DNA of 64,000 bases from Mytilisepta virgata (taxonomy: Eukaryota > Mollusca > Bivalvia > Mytilida > Mytilidae), in contig CM051510.1 of the NCBI GenBank assembly GCA_028015205.1, forward strand, positions 29,078,580 to 29,142,579. The letters are read 5' to 3'. Each line of letters begins with the position of its first letter. Position 1 is the stretch's first letter. Both the position numbers and the translations under genes were made by a program. The notes beneath the pieces are model-generated. The model saw only the letters and a list, made by a program, of their open reading frames with translations, ran no database searches and was not told the origin of the DNA. This document shows, in pieces, positions 45,171 to 56,902 of this stretch.

Positions 45171-47057
45171 TTTTTCATACGACCGCAAAATTTTTGCGGT
45201 CATACATGTATATTGGTATGACGTTGGCGTCATCGTTGTCGTCGTCCAAAGACATTTGGTTTTCGCACTATAACTTTAGTATAAGTTAATAGAAATCTAT
45301 GAAATTTCATCACAAGGTTTATGACCACAAAAGGAAGGTTGGGATTGATTTTGGGAGTTTTGGTCCCAACAGTTTAATAATTAGGTTCCAAAAAAGGGCC
45401 CAATAAGCATTTTTCTAGGTTTTCGCACAATAACTTTAGTATAAGTAAATAGAAATTTATGAAATTTTAACACAAGGTTTATGACCACAAAAGGAAGGTT
45501 GGGATTGTTTTTGGGAGTTTTGGTCCCAACAATTTAGGAATTAGGGGGTAAAAAAGGGCCCAAATAAGCATTTTTCTTGGTTTTTGCACAATAACTTTAG
45601 TATAAGTAAATAGAAATCTATGAAATTTAAACACAAGGTTTATGACCACAAAAGGAAGGTTGGGAGTGATTTTGGGAGTTTTGGTCCCAAAAGTTTAGGA
45701 ATTAGTTGCCAAAAGGGTCCAAAATTAAACTTTGTTTGATTTCATCGAAAATTAAACTATTGGGGTTCTTTGATATGCTGAATCTAACCGTGTATTTAGA
45801 TTCTTAATTTTTGGTCCCGTTTTCAAATTGGTCTACATTAAGGTCCAAAGGGTCCAAAATTAAACTTAGTTTGATTTTAACAAAAATTGAATTCTTGGGG
45901 TTCTTTGATATGCTGAATCTAAACATGTACTTAGTTTTTTTATTATGGGCCCAGTTTTCAAGTTGGTCCTAATCGGGGTCCAAAATCAAACTTTGTTTGA
46001 TTTCAACAAAAATTAAATATATGGGGTTCTTCGATATGCTGAATCTAACCATGTATTTAGATTTCTTATATTTGGGCCCGGTTATCAAATTGGTCCACAT
46101 TGAGGTTTAGAGGGTCCAAAATTGAACTTTATTTGATTTCATCAAAAATTGAATTCTTGGGGTTCTTTGATATGCTGAATCTAACCATGTATTTAGATTT
46201 TGGATATTGGAATACCACAAAGGGATGGTAAGAATTGTCTTTGGTAGTTATGGCTCAAACCGTTAAGGAATAAGGTGCAAAAAAGAGGGGAAAAGGGTTT
46301 CCAGGTTAATGGACAATTACTTAAGTACAAAACATAATTTAAAAGGCAGTGTAAGGTTGGTAATTGAAACTCATTTGAATATCTCACCTAAACTGCGTTT
46401 AAATTATTTATATTGGAAATTTGCCAAAAACTTTATTATTAATAAATTCCATTGGAAATTTGCCAATATAAAATGTTGCTGATAAAGCTTTTTTGTTTAT
46501 CTCACCTAAACTGCTTTTAAATTATGTATATTGGAAATTTGCCAAAAACTTTATTATTAAATTTCTGATTTATATATAAAAGCAAATAATAATGATAAGG
46601 CAAGAGATACACACCAAACAGGATGTGTAAATTATTATAATAAGTATTGTGCAATAGCAAGAAATTTTCAATTGCACAGTATTGCGCAATAGCAAGAAAT
46701 CTTCAATTGCACAGTATTGCGCAATAGCAAGAAATTGATATTTGGGCCCGGTTATCAAATTGTTCCACATCGAGGTTTAAAGGGTCCAAAATTGAACTTT
46801 ATTTGATTTCATCAAAAATTGAATTTCTGATTTAATATAAAAGCAAATAATACTGATATGGTTTGAATAGGTAAATTAAATTTTTTTTAAGTTCTTAGAC
46901 CACATTCATTCTGTGTCAGAAACCTATGCTGTGTCAAATATTTATTCACAATCCAAATTCAGTGCTGTATCAAGCTTGAATGTTGTGTTCATACTTGCCC
47001 CAACTGTTCAGGGTTCGACCTCTGCGGTCGTATCAAGCTGCGCCCAGCGGAGCATTT
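45171..47057 (+). mobile_element. HINE-like element, TATACGACCGCA family, complete copy
   Basis: The head TTTTTCATACGACCGCAAAA with TTTTGCGGTCATAC is followed by GACGTTGGCGTCATCGTTGT. Three monomers of about 160 bp contain TATGACCACAAAAGGAAGG. Then four monomers of about 130 bp contain GGGGTTCTTTGATATGCTGA. A unique-looking region follows with repeated AGAAATTTTCAATTGCACAG. The tail is CTGCGGTCGTATCAAGCTGC then GCCCAGCGGAGC. The tail GCGGTCGTAT is the inverse of the head. Confidence 0.75.
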
Positions 47058-47469
47058 TATTAATGATTTGAAAAAAGAAATTGGATTAGCTGTCTTTGAA
47101 CAGCCTAATTGGAAGCCGAGCAAACTTTGAAAATTAAATCAGCAATGAGCATCAAGGGTCGGTGCCACTGGAATATAAGATCCTTTTTATCCTCTATGGA
47201 AGTTTCCCAGAATGTCCTATTTTGCTTTGGATTAAATTAGCACTATGTTATCAAATCCCAGTTTTAACTATAAAATTACAAAGTGCTAATAATATTGAAG
47301 GGTCTTCTGATCATTATTCATATTCCAATTATTTTCATTATTTAAAAGATTGGAAGTTTGAGCATGATTTGGTTACACTTCATATTAGTTTCTCTCTTCT
47401 TTCTATATGGGAGTTATATTTAAATAAATAATGTAAAGAGGACAAATTAATATACCTAAGGAGCAATCC
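47058..47469. other. Non-coding DNA with an 89-codon frame
   Basis: The plus frame at 47162-47431 is Ile/Leu/Tyr-rich and unrecognised. Nothing supports it as a gene. Confidence 0.25.
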
Positions 47470-47690
47470 AAAAAACGTAGTCCATTAGACAGACAAAACC
47501 CAGTAAGACAAATGAACAACCACAAGCACAACAAATAAACACTGAAAACTAGAAATCAATGAACAACTCGGAACTATGCTAGGAGTGAAGTCAGGTGCTC
47601 CGGAAGAGTAAGCAGTTCCTGCTTCGTATACGGCACCCATCGTGAAGTGCAACAAATTCAATCCGGTGGTAGTCACAAATTGGTGGAGGT
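47470..47690 (-). repeat. 3' tail of the reverse-transcriptase element
   Basis: On the minus strand it contains GGTGCCGTATACGAAGCAGG, TTCCGGAGCACCTGACTTCA, then GTTGTTCATTGATTTC and GTTTATTTGTTGTGCTTGTG. It directly follows the end of the reverse-transcriptase coding remnant. Matching tails occur alone at 15434-15571 and, more loosely, at 24440-24640. Confidence 0.65.
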
Positions 47691-48420
47691 ACATGAAATG
47701 TTACGACAGTGGGAACAGGTCCAACATCATCTTAGATATTGGAACACTGTATCTGTCAACTTCCTAAGTGATGACATTAACTTATCTCTGATAAAACCCT
47801 GGTTAAGAAACTATTGTGACAACAGTAATCCTCTTTTTCGAAACTCATGGTAACTCACGCATGCCATTGAATATCGGAAAAGCTGAGAAACGTAGACGCC
47901 ATTTGCAGCCAATGCTGGTATATTGCTACTCAAGAATGGAAAGTCGAAGGCATCACGTTTGTCATAAAGTTTTCTCTTCAGATGTCCCTCATTGTCTATT
48001 TAGAGAAACAAATCCAAATATGAAGTGGACTTTGGTGTATCTGTGTATCCTTAATTTCAAGTTCACAGAGGTAGATGAGATGTAGAAAGTCTTGGAATTT
48101 ATCGTTATTTAACGACAACACGTCTGAGATCTATATAACGAAAAGTGAAATTAAAGGATTGGACTAGTTTCTTTTTGTTTTCATGTAAAAGCCCTTGAAT
48201 GAAGTCCACTTCATGAGTAGAGAAACAGATCTGTGAAGAGAGGAGCACAGTTGGTTCCCATTGGAATGCCGATTGTTTGTTGAAAAATTTGACCGCCAAA
48301 TTCAGCAAATAATTATGTTGTCTATGAGAAAATCTAACATGTTTGTAATTTCATCTTCAAAATACTATTTGTCAGAATCAGAGTAGTTCTTAATGAAATA
48401 AGCCTTTTGTCTACATAAAA
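47691..48420 (-). pseudogene. Broken reverse-transcriptase element fragment
   Basis: On the minus strand, across several frames, the following blocks appear in order: NYSDSDK then YFEDEITNMLDFL; a degraded IP-M-G region (SAFQWEP); FIQGLLHENKKKLVQSFNFT then FRYID, the catalytic segment, with the second Asp lost at a frameshift; LSLNNDKFQDF; ELEIKDT; IDNEGHLKRKLYDKRDAFDF; FPFLSSNIPA; GVYVSQL; NQGF; and RYSVPISKMMLDLFPLS. The family is tentatively Penelope-like. At least three frame changes and in-frame stops make it inactive. Confidence 0.75.
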
Positions 48421-48916
48421 CTAGAAATTTATACCTGCGTGTGCCATTTACGCATGTTGTAATTCATCTTCAACCGAACCTAAGATGCACCCGGCACAAA
48501 TTCAATCTTAATTAAAATCTATTAGGGTATTAAATGCTGAACATAATTAAATTCTATTATTAGGTTTTCTTAGAGCAGCCATACAAATCCTCCATACATG
48601 TACATACTTTTAATATTAAAATGTTTGAATCCCCAAAAAATATTTGGCATTCTGTAAAAATCACATACATGTATATTGACTTAGTATTGTGGAAAAACTT
48701 GAAAGCCTTTGCCTAAAACAGTGAGCCAGATCATCAGTATAATTACTCTGGATGGCATTTTTGTGAGAAATTTTGGTGAGAGATTTTTCTCTGTGTTGAC
48801 GGTTTCACTCTGATTTAAGAAGGAGAACAGCAATAAAAAAACTTTGATCACATTAATGTCATGTGGCTGTATAAGGATTTCTTGTGTCGAGAATTAATCT
48901 ACTGTATCCTTAGTTG
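48421..48916. other. AT-rich non-coding DNA
   Basis: Nothing is recognised. Confidence 0.2.
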
Positions 48917-50238
48917 TTTTTAGCTCGCCTGGCCTAAAAGGCCAATTGAGAGCTACATGTATTGCCATCACTTGGGGTCTGTCGTCTGGCATAAACTTTG
49001 CCTTTGAAGATCTTCTCCTCTGAAACCACTGGGCCAATTGGAACTAAAATTTTAAGGAATTATGATTGTGAGGCCCTCTACAAATAATCCTCATTTCATC
49101 GTGATCGGGCAAAACAAATGGCTGCCATGGGAATTGTTGTTTCTGATTTTCTGAGTTTTCAAAAATCTTCTCTGAAACTGCTTGGCCAAATTGAACAAAA
49201 TTTGACTGGAAGCATATTCGAGAGGTCCTTTCGACTACATATATGGCCACCATGACACTTTCTTGTTTCTGATTGGCTGATATAAAAAAAAATCTTCCCT
49301 GAAATCACTTGGCCAAATGGATCGAAACTTAACAGAAAGCATCTATGGGAGATTCTTTACCAACTTTCTTCATTTCGTCCTGATCGGGCAACAAACATTG
49401 CCATCATGGGCAATTCTTGTTTCCCATTGGTTGATTTGAAAAAAATAATTTTTCTCTGGAACTGCTTGGCCAAATAGAACAATAAAAAAATCTTCACTTA
49501 AGTTGCTTGGTCAAATGGAACAAAACTTGAGAGGAAGCATCTATAAGAGGTGCTTTAGAAAATGTGTCCTCTTTTTGTCCTGATCAGGCAACAAACATGG
49601 CCATCATGGGAAATTCTTGTTTCTCATTGGTTGAGAAAATCTTTTTTTCATCTGGAACTGCTTAACCAAAACTGTCTGCCAAGCTTGACAGGAAGCATCT
49701 ACGGAGAGTCTATTATGAAATGAATATTTTTCATCCTGATTCGACGATAAGCATGGCTGCTATGGGCAATTCTTGTTTCTGATTCGCTGATATAAAAAAA
49801 TCAAATTCTCTGAAACCGCTGGGCCAAATGGAAGAAAACTTGACAGGAAGCATCTGTTGGAGGTTCTTACAAAGTTTCTTCATTTTGTCCAGATCAGGAG
49901 ACAAACATGGCCGCCATGGGCAATTCTTGTTTCTGATTGGTTGATTTTTTTTTTTTTTTAATTTTCTCTGAAATTCATTGGCCAAATAGAGCCAAACTTG
50001 ACAGAAATTGTCTATGACTTATAACAAAAATCTACAAAACTGCATAATTGCTTGAAATGAAACATGGCCTGAATATGCTGACCTGTAAGTAGAAGGACCT
50101 TGGTGCAGAAAAATCTGGTCCCTACAAGGCCTACCACACTACATAATGATAGGGAGAAGTGACTTTTCTCTAATGTACATCAATAAAACGGCTTTCATGC
50201 CAGGTGATCAGTACAGGCTCAGCCTTTTGAGGCTCTAG
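48917..50238 (+). mobile_element. HINE-like element, AGCTCACCTG family, second monomer type
   Basis: The head TTTTAGCTCGCCTGGCCTAA with AGGCCAATTGAGAGCT is followed by CATCACTTGGGGTCTGTCGT. About six monomers of 150-170 bp contain TTGGCCAAATGGA, GGCAACAAACATGGC and TTCTTGTTTCTGATTGG. The tail is CAGGTGATCAGTACAGGCTC, TTTTGAGGCTCTAG. Confidence 0.7.
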
Positions 50239-50906
50239 TTGTTTTATAGTGAATAGTAGATGTTAAATCCATTGAATTAGTAACAGGACCTTCATTGTGG
50301 TAATTTGCATACACCGTTTTATCTAGATATTATAACATGTGGTTGATAGAGGCTACATTTACATAAAAATAGAAAAGTCCCATATGCATCATGCATTAAA
50401 ATAGATTAAATACTGGTGACTACATGTTGTGTCCTAGTGTTCACAGTAAGAGAAGCCATCAGGTACATGTATTAAATTATTTATGTAAATCTTGTCAAAA
50501 TTTGATGAAAATCTAGGAGTTGTCTTTTCATGGCAAAAGAAAAAATGTCTTCAGTTTTGAAACTAGTCATATGAGTTCTGATCCTTAAAATATAAAAATA
50601 CATATTTAAGCACCAAAATAAAAGGTAAACAGTAAAAAAAAACTTTAAAAAAGTAAAAGAACATTGAAATACAGTATAAAACAAAAGGGCTGGACCCAAT
50701 ATTTCAACCCAAAAAGGTCTTGTCAGGGGACAATAAGAGAAAAAAGACAAAAATCTTTGTCAAGACACTTAACACAGCAAAAGTTGAAGGTTACCCCACT
50801 GTATACCATAATTTTAGTCTATATTTTTATTTTACAATTTCATAGCCACATCCCAACAATTCTTATACATGAGTTCTAATATCTGGCTTTCACTGTTTGC
50901 TTTCAG
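50239..50906. other. AT-rich non-coding DNA
   Basis: The frames at 50481-50750 and 50664-50879 have no motif. The pyrimidine-rich end (50889-50906) forms the acceptor of the next feature. Confidence 0.25.
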
Positions 50907-50950
50907 AAGAATGCGGTTTGGGTTAGATGATGATCCAGAGACAGAACAAA
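50907..50950 (+). CDS. Candidate small first coding exon
   Basis: A strong acceptor, TTTCACTGTTTGCTTTCAG, precedes the exon and a consensus donor, GTAAGT, follows it. ATG at 50911 gives MRFGLDDDPETEQ plus one base (phase 1). The acidic run is coding-like, and splice signals on both sides of a 44-base exon are unlikely by chance, though not excluded. No next exon was identified; downstream is mostly transposon DNA, so the gene may continue past the window. The protein is not recognised. Confidence 0.4.
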
Positions 50951-51156
50951 GTAAGTTAAATCAAAATAATATACAGAATTTCTAAATGTGGATAATTTCC
51001 TGGCAATCACAAGACTTCTGTATGGTTTGTTTAGCAATGTCATTGTGTGTCATCATTCTTTATCTAACCCAGTCACCTCCTAACCCAGGTACTTGAAATC
51101 TTTGAGACTTTCAGAGAATCTTGAGTAACTATTAGTATTTTGTATTTCATTGTAAT

Positions 51157-51628
51157 TTTAAGCTCACCTGGCCCAAACCGCAAAGGCAACTGAACTGGAA
51201 CATGGTATGAAGCATCTGTGGAAGGACCTTTCATTATAAAGTTTGGATATTTTGTTACAGTTGGACAACTAATATGGCCGTCATGAAGAATTCTTATTTC
51301 TGATTGGACAAATTTTTAAAATCTTCTCCTCTGAAACCCTTAAGCCAAATGAACTGAAACTTGGTATGAAGCATCTATGGAAGGCCTTTATAAAGTTTGC
51401 ATATTTTGTTCTGGTCAAAGAACTTATATAGCCACCATGATGAATTCTTATTTTTGATTTGTCAAAATTTCAAAACTTCTCTCCTCTGAAACCATATATC
51501 CAAATGAACAGATACTTGGTATGAAGCATCTATGGAAGGTCCATTACAATTTTCACTTGAAATAAAATGGATTGATTGTGGGACTGTCAGATGAGCTGTA
51601 CAGGCACAATTCTGTTGAGCCTCTTGTT
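51157..51628 (+). mobile_element. HINE-like element, AGCTCACCTG family, diverged
   Basis: The head is TTTTAAGCTCACCTGGCCCA without the CGTC stretch. Three monomers contain TTGGTATGAAGCATCTATGG and CTTATTTCTGATTGG. A degraded tail is GATGAGCTGTACAGGC, TTGAGCCTCTTG. Confidence 0.6.
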
Positions 51629-53329
51629 TTTAAATGAACATGAACTTCGTCCTAGCAGTACTACACAGTCATTGAACACTATGTTCTTAGTATTTGTTGG
51701 TTGCTAACAAGGGATTTAGATTTTAACAGGTACATCCTGAGCTATATGATATCAGTAAATTTCCAGAATATAGAAGCATTTTATACATCTAATAATAATA
51801 ATGCGGTGACAGCTTCAGTGAAAAAATTCCTTGTTCTACTCTACATGACTAATGCTTACAATGTCCAAATTCAAAATGCTCTTCACAAACTAGTACTCAA
51901 ACAGTAATCAAATTAACAATGAATTTAATTAATTCAAATTTTCTTATAATGAGTTTATAATAAGGAACAAGTTATACATTTTGTACTAAAAAAAATGTAC
52001 TGATCTCGCTTCAGTTTGTGGATACAAAAACTTCTTTTTCAACATCTTCGTAGAAATCTTAAACAAGTTAGGGGTTGCTCTCCCTTAAGACTGAGGCAGT
52101 TTCAGTCCCCATTTGAATTTGGGATATTGATTAAATGTACAATATCCATTACGTTATCTGTTTAATACATACCATATTTGTTGCATTTTTCTATTAATTG
52201 AGAGACATTTTACCCTATTGAGCCTCCTACATGTAAATTTTGGAGGATTGTAATACACTTCCTGGAGAACATTATAGTTTGAATTACTTTGTGTCACAAA
52301 CTTTATGCAGGATTCATCTACATTATAGATACATGATTACATGGTATGATAATATTATTTATATTTTATAAAAAGAAATCATATTTTTAGATAATTTTAT
52401 GTCCTTTTGAAAGGTATATTTTGTCATTTTCAGTAAATAAGTCGAATGTTCTAGAATTTGGACAATAGTGTATTATTGTAAACAGGGTGAATTTATATTA
52501 AATATAATACAGGATTATAATATTGATAATTGTATTTAAGGTACAAGAATTATTCAAATTAATGTAGCAGTGTGTTGATACATGTACATGTATCAAATTT
52601 CATTATGGGATTCTCAGAAATCATGCCTTTAAATAACCTACAATTGTGGTAGATAGTAGATGACAATTAATAAATGAGTTAGTACGTGTACTATGATAAA
52701 TTTTAATAAGATCTATTTTAAGTTTTAATTGTCATTGGGTAAAGAATTCCCAGTTGTAATAGGTTAATAATTTCCAACCATTTTCTCAACATGAAGTTCA
52801 CACTGTAATGTAACTACAAAAAGCACAAAAATGAAAGTGAAAGTGTTTCTGATTGATATATCATGTTGCAAACCAATGTTCAAATGTAAGTTTTGATTGC
52901 TTCACGTAGTAAATTCCAAATAGGGTCGATCTTTTTTACACCGAATTCTCAAATAATTTCTAGAAAGGTCCTTTAAAAAAAATCCCTCATTTCCTTTGGA
53001 TCAGATGAAAAAATGTCACCTACAGGCAATTCTTGATTCTGGTTGGTCATATTTTCAAATCCTCCTCTATAAAACTATAGTATCAAATTTTTTCAAACTT
53101 AATAGGAATAATGATTCAATTTTATTTACGATGATAAGTTTTAAAAGTTTTGATAATGTAGGAAATTTCAGAAAACAATCGGAAGTTTATTGAATTATAA
53201 TTCTGTAACTAACCAGGGATTATTCTACTATACCATTTGGTGCCACTAAGCAGTCCTGAAATTTGTCAGCGGCCCCAAAAATTTGATGAAAATTCAAGTT
53301 CTTAAAGATACAAAACAGTGTTTCACTGG
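51629..53329. other. AT-rich non-coding DNA with one monomer fragment
   Basis: At about 52960-53110, TCAGATGAAAAAATGTCACC and GGCAATTCTTGATTCTGGTT match the core of the elements at 48917 and 51157. Nothing else is recognised. Confidence 0.3.
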
Positions 53330-54405
53330 TTTTTGTGTCGCCTGCGGAACGCATGGTCGACACATAGGGATCACTATCTGTCGTCTTGCGTCTTGCGGCG
53401 TCTTGTGTCTTGCGTCGTCACACTTTTCTTCTATCCTCAACTGCTCGTAAACCGCTCAAAAGAATTTGATGGAACTTTCTCTGTGCATTAACCTTAATGC
53501 ACAGGTGTGCATATATATTTCATTTTTAGAAAATTACAAATTTTTTTTGGTAAAAATTGACATTTTTGCAAAAAAAGGGAGGGGGGGGGGGCAAAACTCC
53601 TATCCTCAATTGCTCCATAACTTCTCTAAGGAATTTGATGAAAATTTCTCTGTGCATTAACCTTAATGCACAGGTGTGCATATATATTTTATTTTTAAAA
53701 ATTAAAAATTGTTTTTTTGTAAAAATTGACATTTTTGAAAAAAAAAGGGGGGGGGGTCAAAACTTCTATCCTCAACTACTCCATAACCGCTCAAAGGAAT
53801 TTGATGAAACTTTCTCTGTGCATTAACCTTAATGCAAAGGTGTGCATGAATATTTCATTTTTAGAAAATTTTATTTTTTTTTGGTAAAAATTGACATTTT
53901 TGCAAAAAAAAAGGGGGAGGGGAAACTTTTATCCTCAACTACTCTATAACTGCTTAAAGGAATTTGATTAAACTTTCTCTGTGCATTAACCTTAATGCAC
54001 AGGTGTGCATTTATATTTCATTTTTAGAAAATTTTAATTTTTTTTCCCTAAAAAATAACATTCTTGAAAAAAAAGGGGGGGGGTCAAAACTTCTATCCTC
54101 AACTACTCCATCACCGCTCAAAGGAATTTGATGAAACTTTTTCTGTGCATTAACCTTAATGTACAGGTGTGCATATATATTTTATTTTTAAAAATTTTAA
54201 ATTTTTTTTGGGAAAAATTGACATTTTGAAAAAAAAGGGGTGGGGTTCAAAACTTCTATCCTCAAATACTCCATAACAGCTCACAGCAATTTGATGAAAC
54301 TTTCTCTGTGCATTAACTGTAATGCAAAGGTTTTGCATATATATTTCATTTTTAGAAATGTAAAAATTGACGTCTGCAGGCGACACGTCTTCCTTGGAAG
54401 ACTCA
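53330..54405 (+). mobile_element. HINE-like element, GTGTCGCCTGC family
   Basis: The head TTTTTGTGTCGCCTGCGGAA with GGTCGACACATAGG is followed by TCTTGCGTCTTGCGGCGTCT. Six monomers of about 166 bp are marked by TCTCTGTGCATTAACCTTAA and G runs. The tail is TCTGCAGGCGACAC then GTCTTCCTTGGAAGAC, a perfect hairpin. GCAGGCGACAC is the inverse of GTGTCGCCTGC. The minus frame at 53526-53732 and its neighbours are repeat frames. Confidence 0.8.
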
Positions 54406-54437
54406 CACATTTTTACAATCAGGAAATGAGTCTGTTA

Positions 54438-55377
54438 GTCCAGTCAATCTAACATAAATTTGACACTAACCTTAAAGTAATTGCAAAAGAAGATTTTTAA
54501 GTTTTAATCTTTAGCATTATGCGCCAAATATACACAGAAAAAAGTCTAACAAAATCTAACTTGAGGAAGACTAAAAAATCACGATTTTAAAATTCCTATG
54601 GAGATTTGCATTGAAAATGGGAGATAACTCTGGAAAAAAGGCAGAAATATCAATAAAAATTGATACAAAATTATAACTTTACGGCTTCTATTCAGCAGAA
54701 TGTATTGATTCCTGATATTTTATCCGTCTTTAGAGTATAACAAACAACCCTAAAGGTGTTTTCATATCTTTTATCAAGCTACAACCTAGATTTTATAATT
54801 CATTAGTTGACCATTTATTAAATTTTTCAACATGTCAAGGTAAAGAATCTCAAATTTAATAAAAATGATATTAAGCACATATTCTTCTTTTTGTGGTTTA
54901 AAGTTTCTTTAAACAAGGTAGATGCTGAACAAATATAATTTACAGATATAAACAATACCAAATTTTCACATTATTTTTTCAAAATGGTCACATGGCCACA
55001 AATTTGCAATTTCTTTAATGAAAAATGTGCAAAAAAAAAAAAAAATATCCATAACATTTCGGTTTTGTATATTTCATGAGCAGAAGATTATATAATATAG
55101 TCAAATACGATTTTATAACCCCATCAAAGTATCATACTTTACATGAATTTTAAAAAAATCAACCAAAAACTGACAAAAAAAGACTAATTTTTGCAGAGTT
55201 ATCTCCTCTTTCCAATGTTAATTTCCATAGGAAATTAAAAATGCTGATTTTGAGTTTTCCTCAAGTTAGATTTTATGGGACTTTTTTCTGTGTATATTTG
55301 GGGCTTAATGCTATAGATTAGAACTAAAACATTTTCTGTTGCAATTAGTTTGAGGTTAAAACTTAGTTTGACTGGAC
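54438..55377. mobile_element. Long-TIR fold-back DNA element, copy 2 (940 bp)
   Basis: It is a close copy of 6274-7207: GTCCAGTCAATCTAACATAA start, TTAGTTTGACTGGAC end, and TA outside both ends. Differences are scattered substitutions and small indels. It lies about 30 bp after the previous element. Confidence 0.8.
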
Positions 55378-55416
55378 TATGTAATCAATTCTTAGAATTA
55401 TAAATATTGAAAATCA

Positions 55417-55515
55417 TTTTTTTACCACTGTGCTATTATTTTTCACCACTGTGCTATAATTTTTCTCCACTGTGCTATAACTTCTTAGCATTGTGCTATT
55501 AATTTTTTACCAATG
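55417..55515. repeat. Four to five tandem units of about 24 bp
   Basis: Units of the form TTTTTACCACTGTGCTATAA recur from 55420 to 55510 with TCACC, TCTCC and TAGCA variants. A solitary unit (TTTTTTACCACAATGCTATT) sits near 55714. Confidence 0.7.
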
Positions 55516-55999
55516 TATATATTTTCTATTTTTTATACAGTGATCTGTTCCCTTTTACCTTAGTTTACATTATGGAAAACCAGAATAATTAAAATCCATT
55601 AAAATTCTACATAAGTATTTATTATTTCTCATAAATGATCAGAAATCTTATTTAAATTTTTCATTACATTAACAATAATTAATAGAACGATTCATTATAA
55701 ACCCATCTGAATTTTTTACCACAATGCTATTTAAAAGTTCTGGGGAGAACACTGAGTGACTATGCTTGGTGTTGTATTAGCAGCTGATTAAATTGATCCT
55801 GCATGAATAAACACATGCATTCAAAACTATGAAACTGACTGGACAGATATTTAGTGAAAGTCCTATTTAAGTTGTCTTACTGTGGCAAAAGTCTGCTGGA
55901 AAAATTCCCATTCGGTTAAAATTCCCAATTTGGTGTTTGGAATCATCCCTGCTGACATCTAATTTGTTTTACCAAATGAACTAAAGCTTTCTTTAATTA
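55516..55999. other. AT-rich non-coding DNA
   Basis: Apart from the solitary 24-bp unit, nothing is recognised. Confidence 0.2.
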
Positions 56000-56865
56000 T
56001 AAGTCCCCTACTGGCGAAGCCGAAACATACTTTATATTTTAGGTTTACACTCCATCAGTCCTGCAAATCAGTTTTCTACACTTTTTGTCTTCATGCTTGA
56101 AGATATTGATTTGATATTTGGTATATAGTTTAACCATGACAAGTTACAGATCAAGTTTCGAATTTTGTTCCAGTCCGTTGATTTTTTTGCAAAGTTAAGG
56201 TCCTTGCAAATAATCAGTTTTCCACATTTTTTTTTCGTCACGCTTGAAGATATTGATTTTATATTTGGTTTATAGTTTTACCATGACAAGTTACAGATCA
56301 AGTTTGTATTTCGTTCCTTTTGAATTATTTTTTGCAGTGTTATGGGTCACAGACTTAGAAAATTCACGCAAATAATCAGTTTTCCGCACATTTTTCCATC
56401 ATGCTTGAAAACATTGATTTGATATTTGGTATATAGTTTTACCATTACAAGTTACAGATCATTTTAAATTTTGTTCCGTTCGGATGATTTTTTTGCAGTT
56501 TGAACCTCAGTTTTGGCATTGAATCTTGAAGAAGTTAAATGAAAATAGCATTGATCGTATTGTTATTGTGAGAGTTATTGCCCTTTTGAAATAGGAATTA
56601 TTGTCAAAATAATAGTTTTCCAGATTTTTTTTGCAAACCCTTTTACCAAGTGATCTTATTGGTATGTGAGCTTATAATGATGAGCTAAATGTACAGAGCA
56701 AGCTGATCGGGTAATTTATTGTGTACCCCTTGTAAACATAGTTGCAGGATTTTTAGAAGTCACTCTTTCGTCTTCGTCCGATTCACATTCTCATGATTTT
56801 TAAGGAGATTTTGCGTTTTTTCTTATAGCTCACGCCAGTAGGGGACATTGTATTGCCCAGCAAAA
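56000..56865 (+). mobile_element. HINE-like element, AGTCCCCTACTGGCG family
   Basis: The head AAGTCCCCTACTGGCGAAGC is matched by its inverse CGCCAGTAGGGGAC near the tail. Three to four monomers of about 150-160 bp contain AATCAGTTTTCC, GATATTTGGTATATAGTTT and CAAGTTACAGATCAAGTTT. No clear CGTC stretch is present. The exact end past GGGGACATTG is uncertain. Confidence 0.7.
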
Positions 56866-56902
56866 CTTTCAGAATGCTTGTTGATCTAATAAAGCCTCAT
56901 GA

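Noticed and set aside
46995..47060. tRNA-like GGTTCGACC box
   Set aside because: The word belongs to the tail of the TATACGACCGCA element; no cloverleaf could be drawn around it.
47162..47431. 89-codon plus frame after the TATACGACCGCA element
   Set aside because: It is Ile/Leu/Tyr-rich as expected from AT-rich DNA, with no homology that I recognise.
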